The notes under the pieces are model-generated. The model saw only the letters and a list, made by a program, of their open reading frames with translations, ran no database searches and was not told the origin of the DNA. From contig VZSF01006712.1 of assembly GCA_013398295.1 (NCBI GenBank), forward strand, positions 1 through 64,000: a stretch of 64,000 nt of DNA. Direction: 5' to 3'. Below are positions 38,157 through 51,210 of this stretch, piece after piece. A program made the position numbers and the translations under genes. Origin of the DNA: Chionis minor. Its lineage: Eukaryota > Chordata > Aves > Charadriiformes > Chionididae. Each line of letters opens with the position of its first letter. Within the stretch, counting starts at the first letter, position 1.

Positions 38157-38480
38157 GTGGTATATCTCACATTATTTAAAAAGGATATCTGGAACTGTTT
38201 TTCTGAAATATGGGTAGAATTGTTGTGTTCAAATGAGTAGTTCCATATTTTGGTTATTATTAGAGATTAGTAGTATACTGGGATAGAAGAATTTGTCTTC
38301 TGGTACTGTCTCTTACACTTCATAACTTTATGGGAATTACTAAGGTCAGTTATGTAATCATTTTAGCAGGATGAAAAATTAAATTGGACAGACTTATAAG
38401 CATATCAAACTCTGCGAAGATTGATGTCATTAGAAAAGCTGTACGTGCTCCAAACATGAAGCAAATAAAATCTTTTTGTG

Positions 38481-39078
38481 TGTTGCGGTTTAACCCCAGT
38501 CGGTAGCCAAGTCCCACCCAGCCACTTGCTCACGTGCCCCCTTGGTGGGGTGGGGGAGAGAATCAAAAGGGGAAAAGTGAGAAAACTTGTGGGTTGAGGT
38601 AAAGACAGTTTAATAGGTAAAGCAAAAGCTGCATGAGCAAGCAAAGGAAAACAAGGAATTCATTCACTGCTTCCCATTGGCAGGCAGGTGTTCAACCATC
38701 TCCAGGAAAGCAGGCTCCATCACACATTATGGTTACTTAGGAATACAAACGCGATAACTCTGAATGTCCTCCCTTCCCCGCCATGCCCCCCCAGCTTTTA
38801 TTGCTGAGCGTGATGTCACATGGTGTGGGATATCCCTCTGGTCAGCTGGGGTCAGCTGGGTCAGCTGTGTCCCCTCCCAGCACCTTGTGCACCCCCAGCC
38901 TACTGGCTGGTGAGGTGGTGTGAGAAGCAGAAGAGACCTTGATGCTGTGCAAGCCCTGCTCAGCAATAGTTAAAACATCCCTGTGTTATCAACACTGTTT
39001 GGGCCACAAATCTGAAACAACAGCACTATATGAGTTACTGTGAAGAAAATTAACTGTATCCCAGCCAAAACCAGTATA
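38481..39078 (+). mobile_element. Solo avian ERVL-like LTR, near full length
   Basis: Starts TGTTGCGGTTTAACCCCAGT and ends ATCCCAGCCAAAACCAGTATA, the termini of the same LTR family as 11159-11499, in the same orientation. It keeps the middle section that the other copy lacks. That section includes a CRE-like TGATGTCA (38811-38818) and three head-to-tail copies of ggtcagctg (38840-38867). Candidate target-site duplication: ttgtg (38476-38480) and ctgtg (39079-39083), four of five matching. No gag, pol or env sequence lies beside it, so it is a solo LTR left by recombination between the two ends of a provirus. The two short minus-strand open frames here (38405-38644, 38733-38966) are incidental. 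The terminal CA has mutated to TA. Confidence 0.85.
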
Positions 39079-41526
39079 CTGTGTTATTTGATAAGTACAC
39101 TTCACAAGATGCATTCTTTTCTTTATTAATTTATGAGTTTCTGTCTTTAGATTTGAAGTTTCTCAAATGAGAGTTCAAAGCAGTATTAAACCATTTTTAA
39201 GGTGTGTATGGCTATTTCTGTATCATGTTGCATCATCTTCAAGAGATGAAGCTCACAGATGACAAACATTCCAGTTAATCTCTGAAACTCTCTGATATTT
39301 ATTTGTGTATGCCTAAGCTATGAGGGGAACATGCAGAATTAATCTTGATATGTTTTCATTCTCATCAGAAAGGGGGTTTCCAAATAGAATGAAGGATTGT
39401 TGCTGCATAAACTAGTTTTCTCCTTTTGGGTTATAGTTCTAAAAAATACACCACATGTCATCTGGCTGTTCCCACGCAGGAAAAGAAAATGGAAGCATTC
39501 CCTATGCTTGTCTTCTTTCAGACCAGTGGACTAGGCTCTTTATTGGCAGCATTCGTCAATGTCCACATTTCTGATTTAATGAATTCTACCTATTCCAGAT
39601 AAGTGTGAATCTGTTATTCTATTAATAGTTTTTCAGATTCTCTTGAAAGGAAATGGCTAAAATACTGCATTGTGGAACAAAGAACATCCACTTTCAATAT
39701 TGTCAAAAAGTAAAATTTAATATGAAAATTACCTCAGAAATACACTCGCCAACAATGTGGTTTGGTAAGGTTCCTTGAGATAAAGACATGAAAATTAAGA
39801 AAAGAAGTCTGAAAACTCAGTTGCTAATTTACATAAAATTTACAGATAAAGAGTTGATATGGACTTAGGAAGCCTGACTGTGCATGCATTTTCTTGAATA
39901 AACTATTGATTTAGGCCTTTAACACTGTCGTGTTTAAAAGGAATGTAGTTTCGATATTTGTCTGTCAGAGTCCCAGGACTTTCACTGATTCTTCTGTCAG
40001 AGTCCCAGGAAAGGACTTTCACTGTGTCAGATTCACAAAAATCGAATTATTTATTTATTGAGAGTGACAGAACAGATTTGAGATTGCTGTTGATAAATTC
40101 ACTGACTACAACAGCACTGCCACTTAAGGTAGCTAGCAAAAATAATAATAATATAACAAGCCAGCATTAATATTCACCAGAGGGTGAAAGACACAGCGCT
40201 TACCCAAGAAGGTGTCCCTGCCTGGGGGGGAGGAAGGGAACACAGCCTGTTGAGTGGTCCGTCAGGTATTGAGATTCTCCCAATTTAACAGTCATTTTCT
40301 CTGTCTTTTTATCCCCAAAATTACAAGGTTTGCCTCACCTAGGTGACGTATAGTATGATTTGCATGGAGAGACGAGTGCTATAGTCATATATGTTTAGCA
40401 TGATCTTTAGAATCTTCACTAGCATATGCAGGGGTGTCAACTTTAATATGCATTTCACAGTAATGAGGCAGAGGTCAGTCATCGGGCATGACAGCCTTTT
40501 TGAAGAACAAAGAACTCCACAGGTTCCTGTTATCTTGCCTTCCCTGAGGAAAAGCAGGGCTCTCCTGCCTACACAGGGCTCCCTCCTTATCTGCCTCCCG
40601 TGCTGGCCAGGTGAGGCTCCACTCCTCCGGACTGCCCAAGAGATAGCAAGGCCAGTCTTAATTGTTCTTTGAGCACAGAGACTTTACCTCATTATCCAAA
40701 TTCCACAAACACAGGGGATTCATTGAAAGGCTCAGCTTTATTCCTTGAAGACAATTTTCCACATAAAACCCACTTGGTAATTGGAAATTGTTAAGTTCAC
40801 ATCAGCAAAAATGTGGTTGTATCAACATACACTTTTACTCTCTTCTTGCAGTTAAAAAATGGTCACGGCACTTCAGAGCGCTGAAATGCTCTCATTCAGA
40901 CAGGTTTACCCTGGTGAGGGGTCTGTAAGGTGCTATTTGCAAATCCAGGTGGCAAAGTGTGAGCTGACATTGGCACAGGCAACTAAGAACCATGAGAAAA
41001 GGGTGGTTTGTTTGTTTTTCTCACACCATATTGTTTGCCCTTCCCATTGTTTGCATAGCTACCTGCCGATGTTCAGGTATGGCCTCAGCCGATGTCTACA
41101 AAGCAGAAAATGCCTCTGGAATGCAGGCTGTGGCGGGTAGTGGAACAGAGTGATGCAAACAGAAAAGCAAAGATTAATGAAACTACTCATGGTATTAAGG
41201 CAAAATTATTTGTTGTAAGGAGAATAGAAGGAAGGAGATGGAATGGGGGAGAGCTGAAGAGGTTTTCTGTTTACTGAAGGAGAGAGGCTGCTCTCCAGGT
41301 GCGAATGAGAACGTAGTCTTACCGGGCAGTACCGGTAACAGCAGAGAGATGATGAGCTAACAAGTGGAGTTGTGTTGTTAAGACAGCAGTACCTTTAAAC
41401 CACGTTTGGGGGTCTCTATCTGTTTGATGATAACGATTGCTATTATTTCAAGGAGGACTGTGCTGTGTTTTCTATTCTAGTGGGGTTTTGTTAGGTTTCT
41501 TTAGGATCGTTTTCAATTCTGTTTAT
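39079..41526. other. Unique DNA, no gene supported
   Basis: Moderately GC-richer patches occur at 40190-40680 and 40860-41330 without recognisable coding or repeat content. The plus-strand frames there (40391-40672, 40859-41140) are about 93 codons each and resemble nothing known to me. A 32-bp tandem duplication at 39961-40024 is listed separately. Confidence 0.5.
39961..40024. repeat. Imperfect 32-bp tandem duplication
   Basis: tctgtcagagtcccagga appears at 39961-39978 and 39993-40010, each followed by ggactttcactg. The second copy has five extra bases before that block. This gives about two copies of a 32-bp unit. Confidence 0.85.
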
Positions 41527-41625
41527 GGAATCATAGACTATGAGGTTGGAAGGGGCCCCAAGAATCATCTGGTCCAACCTTTCTTGGCAAAAGCATGGTC
41601 TAGACAAGATCTTGTAACCTGTCTT
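41527..41625 (-). mobile_element. CR1 LINE 3'-end fragment
   Basis: The plus strand reads gaatcatagactatgaggttggaagg, then tctggtccaacctttcttgg and gtctagacaagat. This is the reverse complement of a CR1 3' UTR. The ttcttggcaaaagcatggtctagacaagat-type sequence belongs to a different CR1 subfamily from the other copies in this window. Only about 100 bp is preserved, and similarity fades after a weak gtaacctgtct match. Confidence 0.8.
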
Positions 41626-44559
41626 TTTTCTTCTACCTGCTTAGAAGCAGGAAAACTATTTTTAAATGAGTGACAATGGCTGAAAATGGTCAGTAGAATG
41701 CATCTTTCATGAATTCAACACTGGTAGATAAGCTATCTATTTCAATAGATAATTCTTTATATAAATAACTGATGGTTTTATGTGATTGTGGTCTCTGGTA
41801 GTCTGTCTCTTCTAGCTAGTCAAGAAGATATTTTGGGAATAATTTTGAGAGTATCTGTGCTTATTTTTGTACATGTTCTGGTTTTTTGATTGCCTCTGTT
41901 GCTAGCTATTGTATCAGTGTTGCATATACTGTTGTCAGCAATCTGTGCAGTTGAGATCTCTGCTGAAGAACAGCAGGGATCTCTGTCATGTTTATATATC
42001 TTAAAAGTATGGTTACCTGGAGTAGAATTCAGCTTTAAGAACTCCAGAACTGCCCTTGCTCACAAATCTTCTACATGGTCATGCATAGCATAGAAGTTAC
42101 TGAAAGCTCAATCGCTACACAACAGAGTTAGAAAGTAGACGTTGAAAGACAGCTGCTGTTCTCCAGGATATTGTAACATTGACTAAGAAAGAAATTGTTT
42201 ATAAAAGCTTTGAGTAGTGAAAATATTTGTATAGGAGAGACAGAAGAGCAGAAAAGAAGACACAGCTGGTTTTCTTTAAACCAGTGCATATTCAGTAGAA
42301 TTATGATTTGTAGCATACAGTTTCTTTATAAACATTGGAGGGTCTTGTCAGCACTTTGATCTTTCGATATTAATCTTCTGAGATTGTTGCTGTTGTCCAT
42401 TTCTGATCATTGGTCTCATTCGGCCTGAGACAGCCCTGTTGAAACAGAAGGAAAGTTTCTGTTGCCTGTAATCCAAGTCAAAGCCATACTCTAAAAGTTA
42501 ACCTGGTTGTGATGCGGAAATAGGTACTCAGAACAACAGTCTTTCTGCAATGGGTCAAGCATGGACCAGTGATAGATAATACATGGCATGGCGTGCTTCC
42601 ACTGCTAGGTGGAGTGTGTAGAGTTGGGACACAGCTGTGGCACCTGACACCCAGCCACCCTCTGTGGTGCAGATGTGGAGCAGTGAGTAGCACCCTGAGA
42701 GAAGAACCCCCTAAGCCAGGCTGTAGAAAGGATTGAAAAAGTTGGGCAAATCTTAAGTGTGCTACTCATGGAGGACTGATGTCCTTTTCTCACACAGGGA
42801 CGCGTGCCCCCGCATACACTCCAAGGCCATTAACTCTTTCCTAGAGTTCAACTTCTCTACTAAGTCAGGCTTTTTTCTTTTTTTCCTTCGTTCAGTTTTG
42901 TACAAAATATAAAATCAGTAAGAGATCATGACGCTCTTATCTCCTCATTTCATACATCCATTTCCTTTATAAGTTCCTTTATCCTGGATTCATATTTTTT
43001 TCATAAAAGTTGGCTTTCCAGATTAATATAATCTCTCTCTTTTTATTGTCTAATTAAAAAAAAGCCTAAAGATCTTTTTTGATCAAATGCATGACTTTTA
43101 GAGGGTCTAAGGTAGGTGTTATTAATCCAAACATTATAATGCTAAAGCCTCTAAACTTGGCTGTTAACACAGCTTGACAGTGTCCTTTGTACAAGTAATT
43201 TTTTTTACTTGCACCTGTGATTTGAGCTTTGTTAGTTCAACTGTATTTGCTTGTGATGCATTTAAAAAAAGTTAAGGAAAAAAAAATGTCTTCTGAAGAC
43301 ATAAAAAGAAGGATAATGACAACCCCCCCACACCCTGTTCTTTGGTACATTCATGAAAAGGAAAACATGTAATTATATTATGATTTATATTATATTATAT
43401 AAATATTTTATATTTTGAAGAAACAAGGGGGCAGTGAAGTTGCAACTATGAGAGAAGCTGCTCCTTGGGTTTACTTTTGGGGTTTTTTTCCTTAAGTGAT
43501 AAACTGAAATCTTTTATACTCAACTTTTTATTAAACAAATATTCGCTTGATCCTAAAAAAAGTCCTCTTTTTAGGTCTGACTTACCATGTATAAATATTA
43601 TAGTTCCATAGCAACCCTAAAAGTGCATAGGAACTTTTAATGTTTCATATATATACACCACAGGAATTTAGCTAATTTTCCTGATTTTATTAAGTAGCTG
43701 TCTTCATTAATGAAGTAGAGAGAGATGTTGGATGTGATACAGTGAGCTGAAATGAAGACTCACGGCATATTTATTCAAAGATGGCAGAAGATTGTATATA
43801 TTAAAGGAATGGCTTCTTTTAACACTTGCTGATCCAGATTTAGGAAACTGAAAAAATCTAAGACTGAAATTGTGAGGCACTGCTACAAAATATCCTTATG
43901 AAGGAATGAATTCATATGTTCCTTAAGTCCTTTACTGGGGAACAAAAAGAGGTTTTTATGATCACTTTTTGTATCTGCAGTCTGCGTTAGCAGATTTTAA
44001 AATGTAGAAAAATTTGTATAGGTTATATTCATAAATTTGAAAACATTAATAACATTATTTGTGTTCTTCCAATATGGACTCTTAAGGCTACATGAATTTC
44101 TGTACGATTTCAGGCTAAAGCTCCATTTAACCTAAAATCATGTCCTAACAACTGATAGCGGAAACAACTTTACTGTCTTTCTGATTGAGTTGCATGTGGA
44201 CAGTTTGTGTTTAGTAGACATTGTCAGCCTTATCTGTCATAAATTAGTCTGATCTTTTTTTCTATTGTTTGACAATGTGTATTTAAATCCTAGTATTATG
44301 TGGAAAATATTTCCACCATAAAACAATGTGTTGTGTGAAAAATCCTCTTAAATACACCCCCAGTGAGATTCTGGATTAATTGTTTCATTGGCCATCTTTA
44401 GGCTAACTGAAGCTGACAAGAATTTCCTTTTAGCATTAAATATTTTTAATGACTGAATGTTTTTGTTTACATTGATTTTTGGAAATAAAATGTCAACTTT
44501 GTATTTGATTGAGAAGGAGGCTGTTAACTGGGATCGTCAGCACTTAAACCCATTTTTAA

Positions 44560-44960
44560 TTCATACTTGCAATTCACTTTCTAAAAGATTTTCAAAAGTC
44601 TGTTGAAGTGAATAGCTTGTTAATGCTGGGATAGGGTGGTGTTGATTGCAATCATCTGATGTTCCGTGCTTTTGGAACATGAGTTTGTCCACATTGATAT
44701 TTTCCCCTTGGCTCCTTGTAGCCTGCTGAGGTGAGATTTTACAGTGCCGGCAGCTGAGACCCCACAGCTTCCCCACTGAATTGCAATTAAATTTTAATGG
44801 GGAAAGCTGGGGGGGGATTATCGTCATTGCACCGACATTGCAGAAAACTTTACCTCCTGTGGCCCTGCAGAGCCAAGGGAAAAGCTGCACAGAGCAGTAT
44901 GTCGCTCAGCACAGTGTCATTTGATGCTGGCTTCCAGGAATAGGTTATATTTAAGGACAG
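44560..44960. promoter_or_regulatory. Candidate conserved non-coding element
   Basis: A non-repetitive block distinct in texture from the AT-rich flanks. It contains ttgcaattaaattttaatgg (homeodomain-like cores), a G8 run near 44808, tgaggtgagattttacagtg and a ttaaggacagctgtaaatag block. The minus-strand frame 44561-44890 (109 codons) overlaps it but has no recognisable domain. I call it a candidate enhancer only because it is unique, motif-rich and GC-mixed. No conservation evidence is available. Confidence 0.12.
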
Positions 44961-47900
44961 CTGTAAATAGCTTGGCTGTTGACCATTGTGTTAGTTCTTG
45001 TCATATTGTTATTTTTTGGCTTCATGTGCTGTTTTCTAAGATGATGCTGAGAACGTACCATGAAGCATACGTAGAAGAGAGCTAGACACCCCATTTCTGG
45101 TTTATTCATGTGCCTTATTTCTCTCTCTTCCTGTACGCTGAACAGCTTTGAGCAACATCTGTTTGCTGCCTGAAGGCTACTGCTTTTGAGAAAGATTTAC
45201 TGTAATTGTAACTAGGCTGACAAGGGAAGCTAAAGCACATTTCCTGGGCCCGGTTGTGAGAGAGCCTGCATGCGCATGGCAGGATGCTCCCTGCAGATAT
45301 AATGCGATGAAAAATGGAAGATGAAATCTCAAATAATGGAAAAGAACGAAGTGTAAAAGCAGAAGGACTTTCTCTTAAGCCTGTTTGTTTTTAATTCTTT
45401 CATCATTTGCCTATACTTCTTTATACATGGGATTTTTAAAGAGGTTTAAATTTTCCTTTTCTAGATACTCTTGTATATAGCAGCCTGCTAAACCCATGAA
45501 AACGCAGTTTATGACAAATATTATGTAATTTAAGGACACAAGGTAAAATGGCTTAGGAAATTAGGGAGAACATTTATACCAGTGAATAATTCAGCATATG
45601 TTTAAGCAAGATTTATAACCATCTGGCACTGCCTCAGTGAGATACCATAAATTTTCTCTTAAATACAAAGAATTGTCACAAGATGTGTAATTGTCTTGTT
45701 ATTCCAAACAAAATAAACCTCTTCTTGCTTCAAAAAGAGTAAATGTGAAAAGTATGTCCACAGAAATGTGAGGAATACTTTTATAAACCACATCTTTAAG
45801 AATCCAGAAATCATTATTGTGCACTTCTGTATTTTACGGAGTTTCATAATACTGAATGGAGTAAAATCTTGCAGTAACTGGCACAGGTTGTTTTCCTCTT
45901 GGAGAACTCAAACTAAGTCCTGCTGGTGTCAGCCTGAATTTTCCCACAGCTTGTACAGGAAATTTCATGAAAAAATTTCCTGGAGAGAGCACTTTATCAG
46001 GTACAGAAAGATTACATACAGTCTTACTGCTGAGACACAGCTAAAATAAGTTACCTTCTTTAGACTGAGAAAAGATTTATTAAGTCTTTATGCTCTATTT
46101 GCAATTAATGCAAAACTCTCAACGGAAACTGTTAACGTGTTTGCATTTTTTAATTTGCTGGGAAGATGTCAGCTTTGTATAGCTTGAGATTTATTGTAAA
46201 TTCTAGTGATTGACACTATAATAGACTTGCTTTGAGATATATCAGAGGGAAGAAAAGAAATACCCTAATATCTGTATGTTAAAGAAAGGAAAGCAAACTC
46301 TTCACATGGCTACCACGGTAATACAGTCAAATTCCAGTAGACCATGTACACAGGCAACTAAACACACATTTATGTTTGCAGTGACTTCCTACAACCACAT
46401 AGCTTTGTCCGAATTCTCTGCAGAGGTGTGTCTTCTTAACAGCTACATGGGATACACCATTTACCATGAGATGACGTTTCTCTCACCCGAACGAGCTCAA
46501 CATAGCAAGTTTGTTCTGATACTTTGAAGAAATAGCAATTATTTTCAATCTTGGATAAGTAAGTTCCCAACAAGAGACTCGAGTGTTATAATGAATATCT
46601 TAAGGGACAGATGAAAGAGTACTTAAACATTTCAGCTAAGAAGTAGGAACATCTGACAGTGAAACTTGTCCTGAAGGCTATCTAACATTGCAGTTTTCAG
46701 CTGTGTATCATATTTCTAAATTTAATCTGTCAATTTAATAGCTTCTGCCATATGTGAAGCCAAAGTCCTACACAGACAACAATGGTCTCCTTCGCGTCGT
46801 TCTGCTTATTGGGAAGACTGAAGACTTCCTACACATTAGCTGCATTTTCTGATGTAAACTTGTAGAAGAGGGAACAAGCTCCACCGTCTTTCCAATTAAT
46901 CCTATTGGAAGTCTGGTAGGAATAAAGCACAGAATAACCTGGAATCTCTGCTGATTTCAGGTGAGCATAGCTAGTGTCAGTCTTTAGCTATAGAATTAGT
47001 AAGATGTCAGTAAGAAGGCAAATATGGTAAAAGCGGTTCAGAAATGTGTAACAGCACACATCGAAAATATTATCTTTTTAAAAAACAAGGAAAAAGGCGA
47101 AAAGTGACATACAGAATCTCTATCCTCTCATTGTCATTAAAAATACATACTCTAAGTTGCTGCATTTTAAATATTGGGGTTCTATTGAGATTCAAGAATT
47201 CAAAAATAGGAGTTTTTCAATCTTTTTCTCCATTAAAACAGTATTTATTCACTAGTAGAGACCCAGCATTTTCAGTGCTGTTTGACTCAGATAAGGGACA
47301 AATGAGGAGCAAAGCACCTAATCTTGTGGAGTTTAGGATGTTTCTTTTCTACTCTTGTACAAAGTAAGATACTGTAAAAAGATGCATCAATCCATGACTT
47401 AAAAGTTGAAGATTTTATGAGATAACTATTCATAAACTGCAGATCTGGAAAAAACCTGCATATAAATAGTGATTCAATATTTACAGATCCACATTTTACC
47501 CTAGAATTTAGTATAGGAAATTTCTGACTCACCAAGAATATTGCTTTACGGTAACTTATGAATAATAGTCAATTACACAGTTAAATCAAGGTCACCTGAA
47601 AGATGTTTAATGTATTAGTCATAAGATCCCCGGTGAAGTTCATTACATGCATTTATGAACTGCGCTAAATGTGTTCTCTTCATAATGCTCCCCTGAAGAA
47701 TTATTTCCTTGCTAATGAAAAAACCCAAATGTTTGCTAATTACAGTATTTTTCCCACTTATGTTCTTTTCTTAGTCTTTATAATCATGTATATTACGTAT
47801 AAATTCATCTGAGATAACTTAGGAAGCAAAAATAATTGAAAAATCAAACCCCAGAACTTTCATATCTATTAAAAGTATTTGCTTTTATACTGGCTGAAAA

Positions 47901-49337
47901 AAAAATAGTTCTTGTATCTGGTTCGTTATAATACTCTATGTCAAGGGTAACATAAGTGACAGTTCATTGTATAAAGAGCAGTGCAAGATAAAATATTGTA
48001 AATTAGCTGTGTAGTACAGTGGTGATATACCACAACTGTGATGCAGTGATATCAAGGAATTTATGTATCTGCAGATTAAAAACCTAAGGCAGAAGACTTC
48101 TCAAAAGTGAGACAGACTTTGGGTACCAAATCCTGTTCCTCTGTTTAAATGTTTTCATTCGTTTTGGTCTTCATTCAGTATCCATCTAAGTATGCAAATC
48201 ATAAAAGTTCCCAAACCCAAAAAATCAAACCTAGGCTTCTCCACCTTTTCCACTCCATCTTGGAGCGATGCTCCAAGATGAGACTCAGATTTCCTGCGGC
48301 TGCAAAGCCAGGTTCTCTGTGTGGCTCAGTGCCCTGTGGTGGCTGAGCAGCAGTCCTTTTTTTGACAAAACTGGAATAGCTATTTTAGAGGATAGTGGCT
48401 GAGGAATGAAAAACCTGAATTTGAATCCTGTCAAGTTGAGGCAAGAATAGGACCCAGACCTCCCACACAGTCTGAGTGTTGTCACCAGTAGGCTATTATG
48501 CAAATACCCAACGGCACTGAGATATAAAGTGACTGTGATTACTGTGCTTTGTGCTGAGCTCAGTGCTATCAGTGTGTGGAAGGTATGTTCAAAGCAGACA
48601 AATCAGGTCCAACTGTGCTGTGTAGTTTGTAAATCCTCAAAAACCTGAGCTATTCAGATGCTGTCCTCGGTGAAGGTGGCTGATCTTCTGGGAATGTACA
48701 CTAATGCACCTTTAGTGTCAGGGGAAGAGTTGTGATAAAAATTTAATCACTCTGTGAACTCACATGCATTATAGCTAGGACTTTTTCTGAATGTGTTAAA
48801 TTGTTTCCTAGATTTTACATTGTGTTGCTTCAGACCTTTTTTGGGCTGCAGTGGTTCATAACGGTTTAGATTTTAGCAAATTTTTTTCATCTTAAAGTCC
48901 TGATATAAAAAGCTGATTTTTTGTTGATTATTACTGCTGCAGATGATTTTTTTTTTTTTTGGGCAAAAAATGGTTCTGCTAGTCAGACTGAAGATTCCTG
49001 GTCTCTCTGAGGATGGCCTGCTAGCGAAATGGTATGGGAAGGAAGGAAGTAGGGAATCACCCTTTCCCTGGAATACTCTCCTCATCACAACAATCTGGAA
49101 GGTCAAATGTTTTTGTTTCATAGCCCTTCCTGGGTTTGCTGTCTCAAATTTGTACCGTACTCATTTTTTCTCTTCCCCACTCCCGTTTTCCCTTTTTTTT
49201 CTTTTTTTCAGCAAAGGACTGAGGGGAGGGGGTTGTGTTCCTGGGAAGTCTTTTTGATCACTAATAGCCCCAAATACTGGAAACAGTAAAACAGAGCTGG
49301 CTCTGGTTAGACTTCAGTTATGTTAATGGAGTTCCTC

Positions 49338-49412
49338 AATTAAGTCTTGATAAATGTGTGTAACTATTAAATAATCAAACAATTAAATAATTAAGTCTTG
49401 ATAAATGTGTGT
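49338..49412. repeat. Direct repeat of 24 bp with 51-bp period
   Basis: The 24-bp segment 49338-49361 (core taagtcttgataaatgtgtg) recurs exactly at 49389-49412. The intervening AT-rich sequence includes taaataat-type short repeats. It amounts to about one and a half copies of a 51-bp tandem unit. Confidence 0.85.
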
Positions 49413-50444
49413 TGGCTAAATCAGTTTAACCAATTCAATTTAGAATAACAATAAAGGTGGGAAAATGAAGAACTAACCTGGATTTGCTGCAATGGGTAGG
49501 CTTGCATGAGCTGCCAAGTGAGCTACTACTCAAATTGCCTTGTCTTCAGTGCTGTTTTACTTAGCCTAAGTAATTAGCCCAACTAATTAGGCTAGTGAAC
49601 ATTAGCTTTTAGAAGCATGCTTTTTTTCTTTTCTTTTTTTTCCCCCTCAGGTAGATCGTGGGAGCCTGAAAAACAAACAACTTAAAGGATATTATATTTG
49701 TGTGATGTGTACCTCATAAAGCTTGGTGTTGCTGAACATAACTTGCATAGAATTACTCCTTTGTGATAATAAGTTTGTTACTTTCATTGATAAACTGAAA
49801 CAGCCTGTAATTATAGCAGAGAAACCTTCAGAACACTGTTGTATGTTTTGTAATTTGTTTTCAGAATGGCATGTTGAGCTTTCCGTGAATAACTAATACA
49901 GATGACTTTCACTGGGTCAAAATGGGGTTACTCGACCATTCCCCAGACGTCAGGACAGGAGGTAGTGCAGGAAGCAAACAAGGCATGCGGATTATTTCTT
50001 ATTATAACTTTTGGAAGAAGGGAGTTAAAAGGATACAAAAATTAGTGTTTGCTTGGGAAGGCAGTGGCGGGAAAAATAACTGCATTGTTTCCAGTTTCCT
50101 GGTAGTTTTCACATGAGTCTCTACAATGCATGTTAACATTAAATGAATATATTTATTCTGCATCTTCCAGGTCCGTTATTTATGGAGATAATTTCATGGT
50201 CATCTCTTCCAAAGAGGCATATTAGTTTATCCAAATTGTCCAGGCAGCTCTGAGCAGAATTCAGTCCTGTGAATTCTATGGTACTTGCTTTTATTTTGGT
50301 AACAGAAGAAGTAGTGCTCACAGGGTTTAACAAAACAAATTCTCAGCTTTTAATGCATAGCACTTTGTATGAACTGGCAGCATTTTACTAAGTGTAACAA
50401 GAAAGCTACAAAAAAGCTTGACAAGCAGATGAAAATTAGACATG

Positions 50445-50492
50445 TATATCTGCATGTCTATATATCTGCATGTCTATATATCTATCGCTATA
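50445..50492. repeat. 16-bp tandem repeat
   Basis: tatatctgcatgtcta is repeated perfectly at 50445-50460 and 50461-50476, with a third diverged copy (tatatctatcgcta) after it. Minisatellite-like slippage. Confidence 0.85.
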
Positions 50493-50849
50493 AAATGTAT
50501 TTGTGCAGGAAGATGATTTTGTATCAAGTGGTCTACCAGAAGACAAGTCATAAACATCTGCAAGGCATTATTTTAAAGGTGCATTGCAGCAGATCTTTCA
50601 GGCTGAGTGGATTGATTTCTTGGGCAATAGTGTTACCAAATAACCATTAATAATATGCTATTAAAATTAATAAAACACCATGAGCCAGTTTTAACTTCCA
50701 ACAGTTCTGTGTTTTGAGGCCTTTACATTTTCCTCAGGAAAAGAAGTGCATGTTGCTACTTGAGAGTAGTTTCGTCCAGTTTTAGTAATACTGTTCTGGA
50801 AAGGCACGTATCAGTACTTACTCTGTATCAGTATTTATTCTGACATATT

Positions 50850-51132
50850 CTTCTCTCAAGTAACTAGTGATAGGAAAAGAGGAAATGGGTTCAGGTTGTG
50901 CCAGGGGAGGCTTAGACTGGACATTAGGAAGGGGTTTTTTACTGAGTTGTCAAACATTGGAATAGGCTGCCCAGGGAGGTGATTGAGCCACCATCCCTAG
51001 ATGTGTTTAAAAGTCGTATGGATGTGTTTCTTAGAGATATGGTTTAGTGGCGGACCTGGTAGAGTAGGGTCAATGGTTGGACTAGATGATCTTAAAGGTC
51101 TTTTCCAACCTAAATGATTCTATGATTCTATA
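50850..51132 (+). mobile_element. CR1 LINE 3' fragment
   Basis: Begins at the CR1 point ttctctcaagtaactagtgatagg and ends ccaacctaaatgattctatgattctat, so it holds the last codons of ORF2 and the 3' UTR. The translated end still shows RLDIRK, HWNRL-like and [12 protein letters not shown] blocks, with a frameshift around ttttttactgagttgtcaaac. It shares the tcaatggttggactagatgatcttaaagg-type 3' UTR and the same truncation area with the copy at 59338-59611. Its 3' end faces that of the minus-strand CR1 at 51211 across 78 bp. Confidence 0.95.
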
Positions 51133-51210
51133 GATACAACACTTCTTTAACAGTTGTACAGAGCAAAGGGTGTACTTAAGTACAGGCTGACAGTGGAAAC
51201 ACTAGGGGAA

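Larger units (their letters stand above)
29816..38480. other. Unique AT-rich DNA, no gene supported
   Basis: No interspersed repeat recognised across about 8.7 kb. Open frames at 32384-32871 (plus), 34119-34587 (minus) and 36174-36524 (minus) are around 75-116 codons and carry no identifiable motif. A strong G-quadruplex motif (31435-31466), an 18-bp tandem duplication (38121-38156) and a POU-like motif cluster (about 37630-37665) are listed separately. Confidence 0.5.
41626..50849. other. Unique AT-rich DNA, no gene supported
   Basis: No interspersed repeat or gene recognised across about 9.2 kb. Simple tracts include an AT-rich run (about 43371-43418), T14 at 48947-48960 and pyrimidine tracts at 49160-49210. 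A small inverted repeat, cctaaaaa/tttttagg, lies near 43552-43575. Candidate conserved sequence at 44560-44960 and two local duplications are listed separately. Open frames up to 109 codons (44561-44890 minus, 47044-47367 plus) show no family features. Confidence 0.5.

Noticed and set aside
11159..39078. The two LTRs as the ends of a single provirus
   Set aside because: They are 27 kb apart, there is no gag/pol/env-like sequence between them, and each has its own target-site duplication.
43552..43576. Inverted repeat cctaaaaa/tttttagg
   Set aside because: Only 8 paired bases of low-complexity sequence, which is expected by chance.
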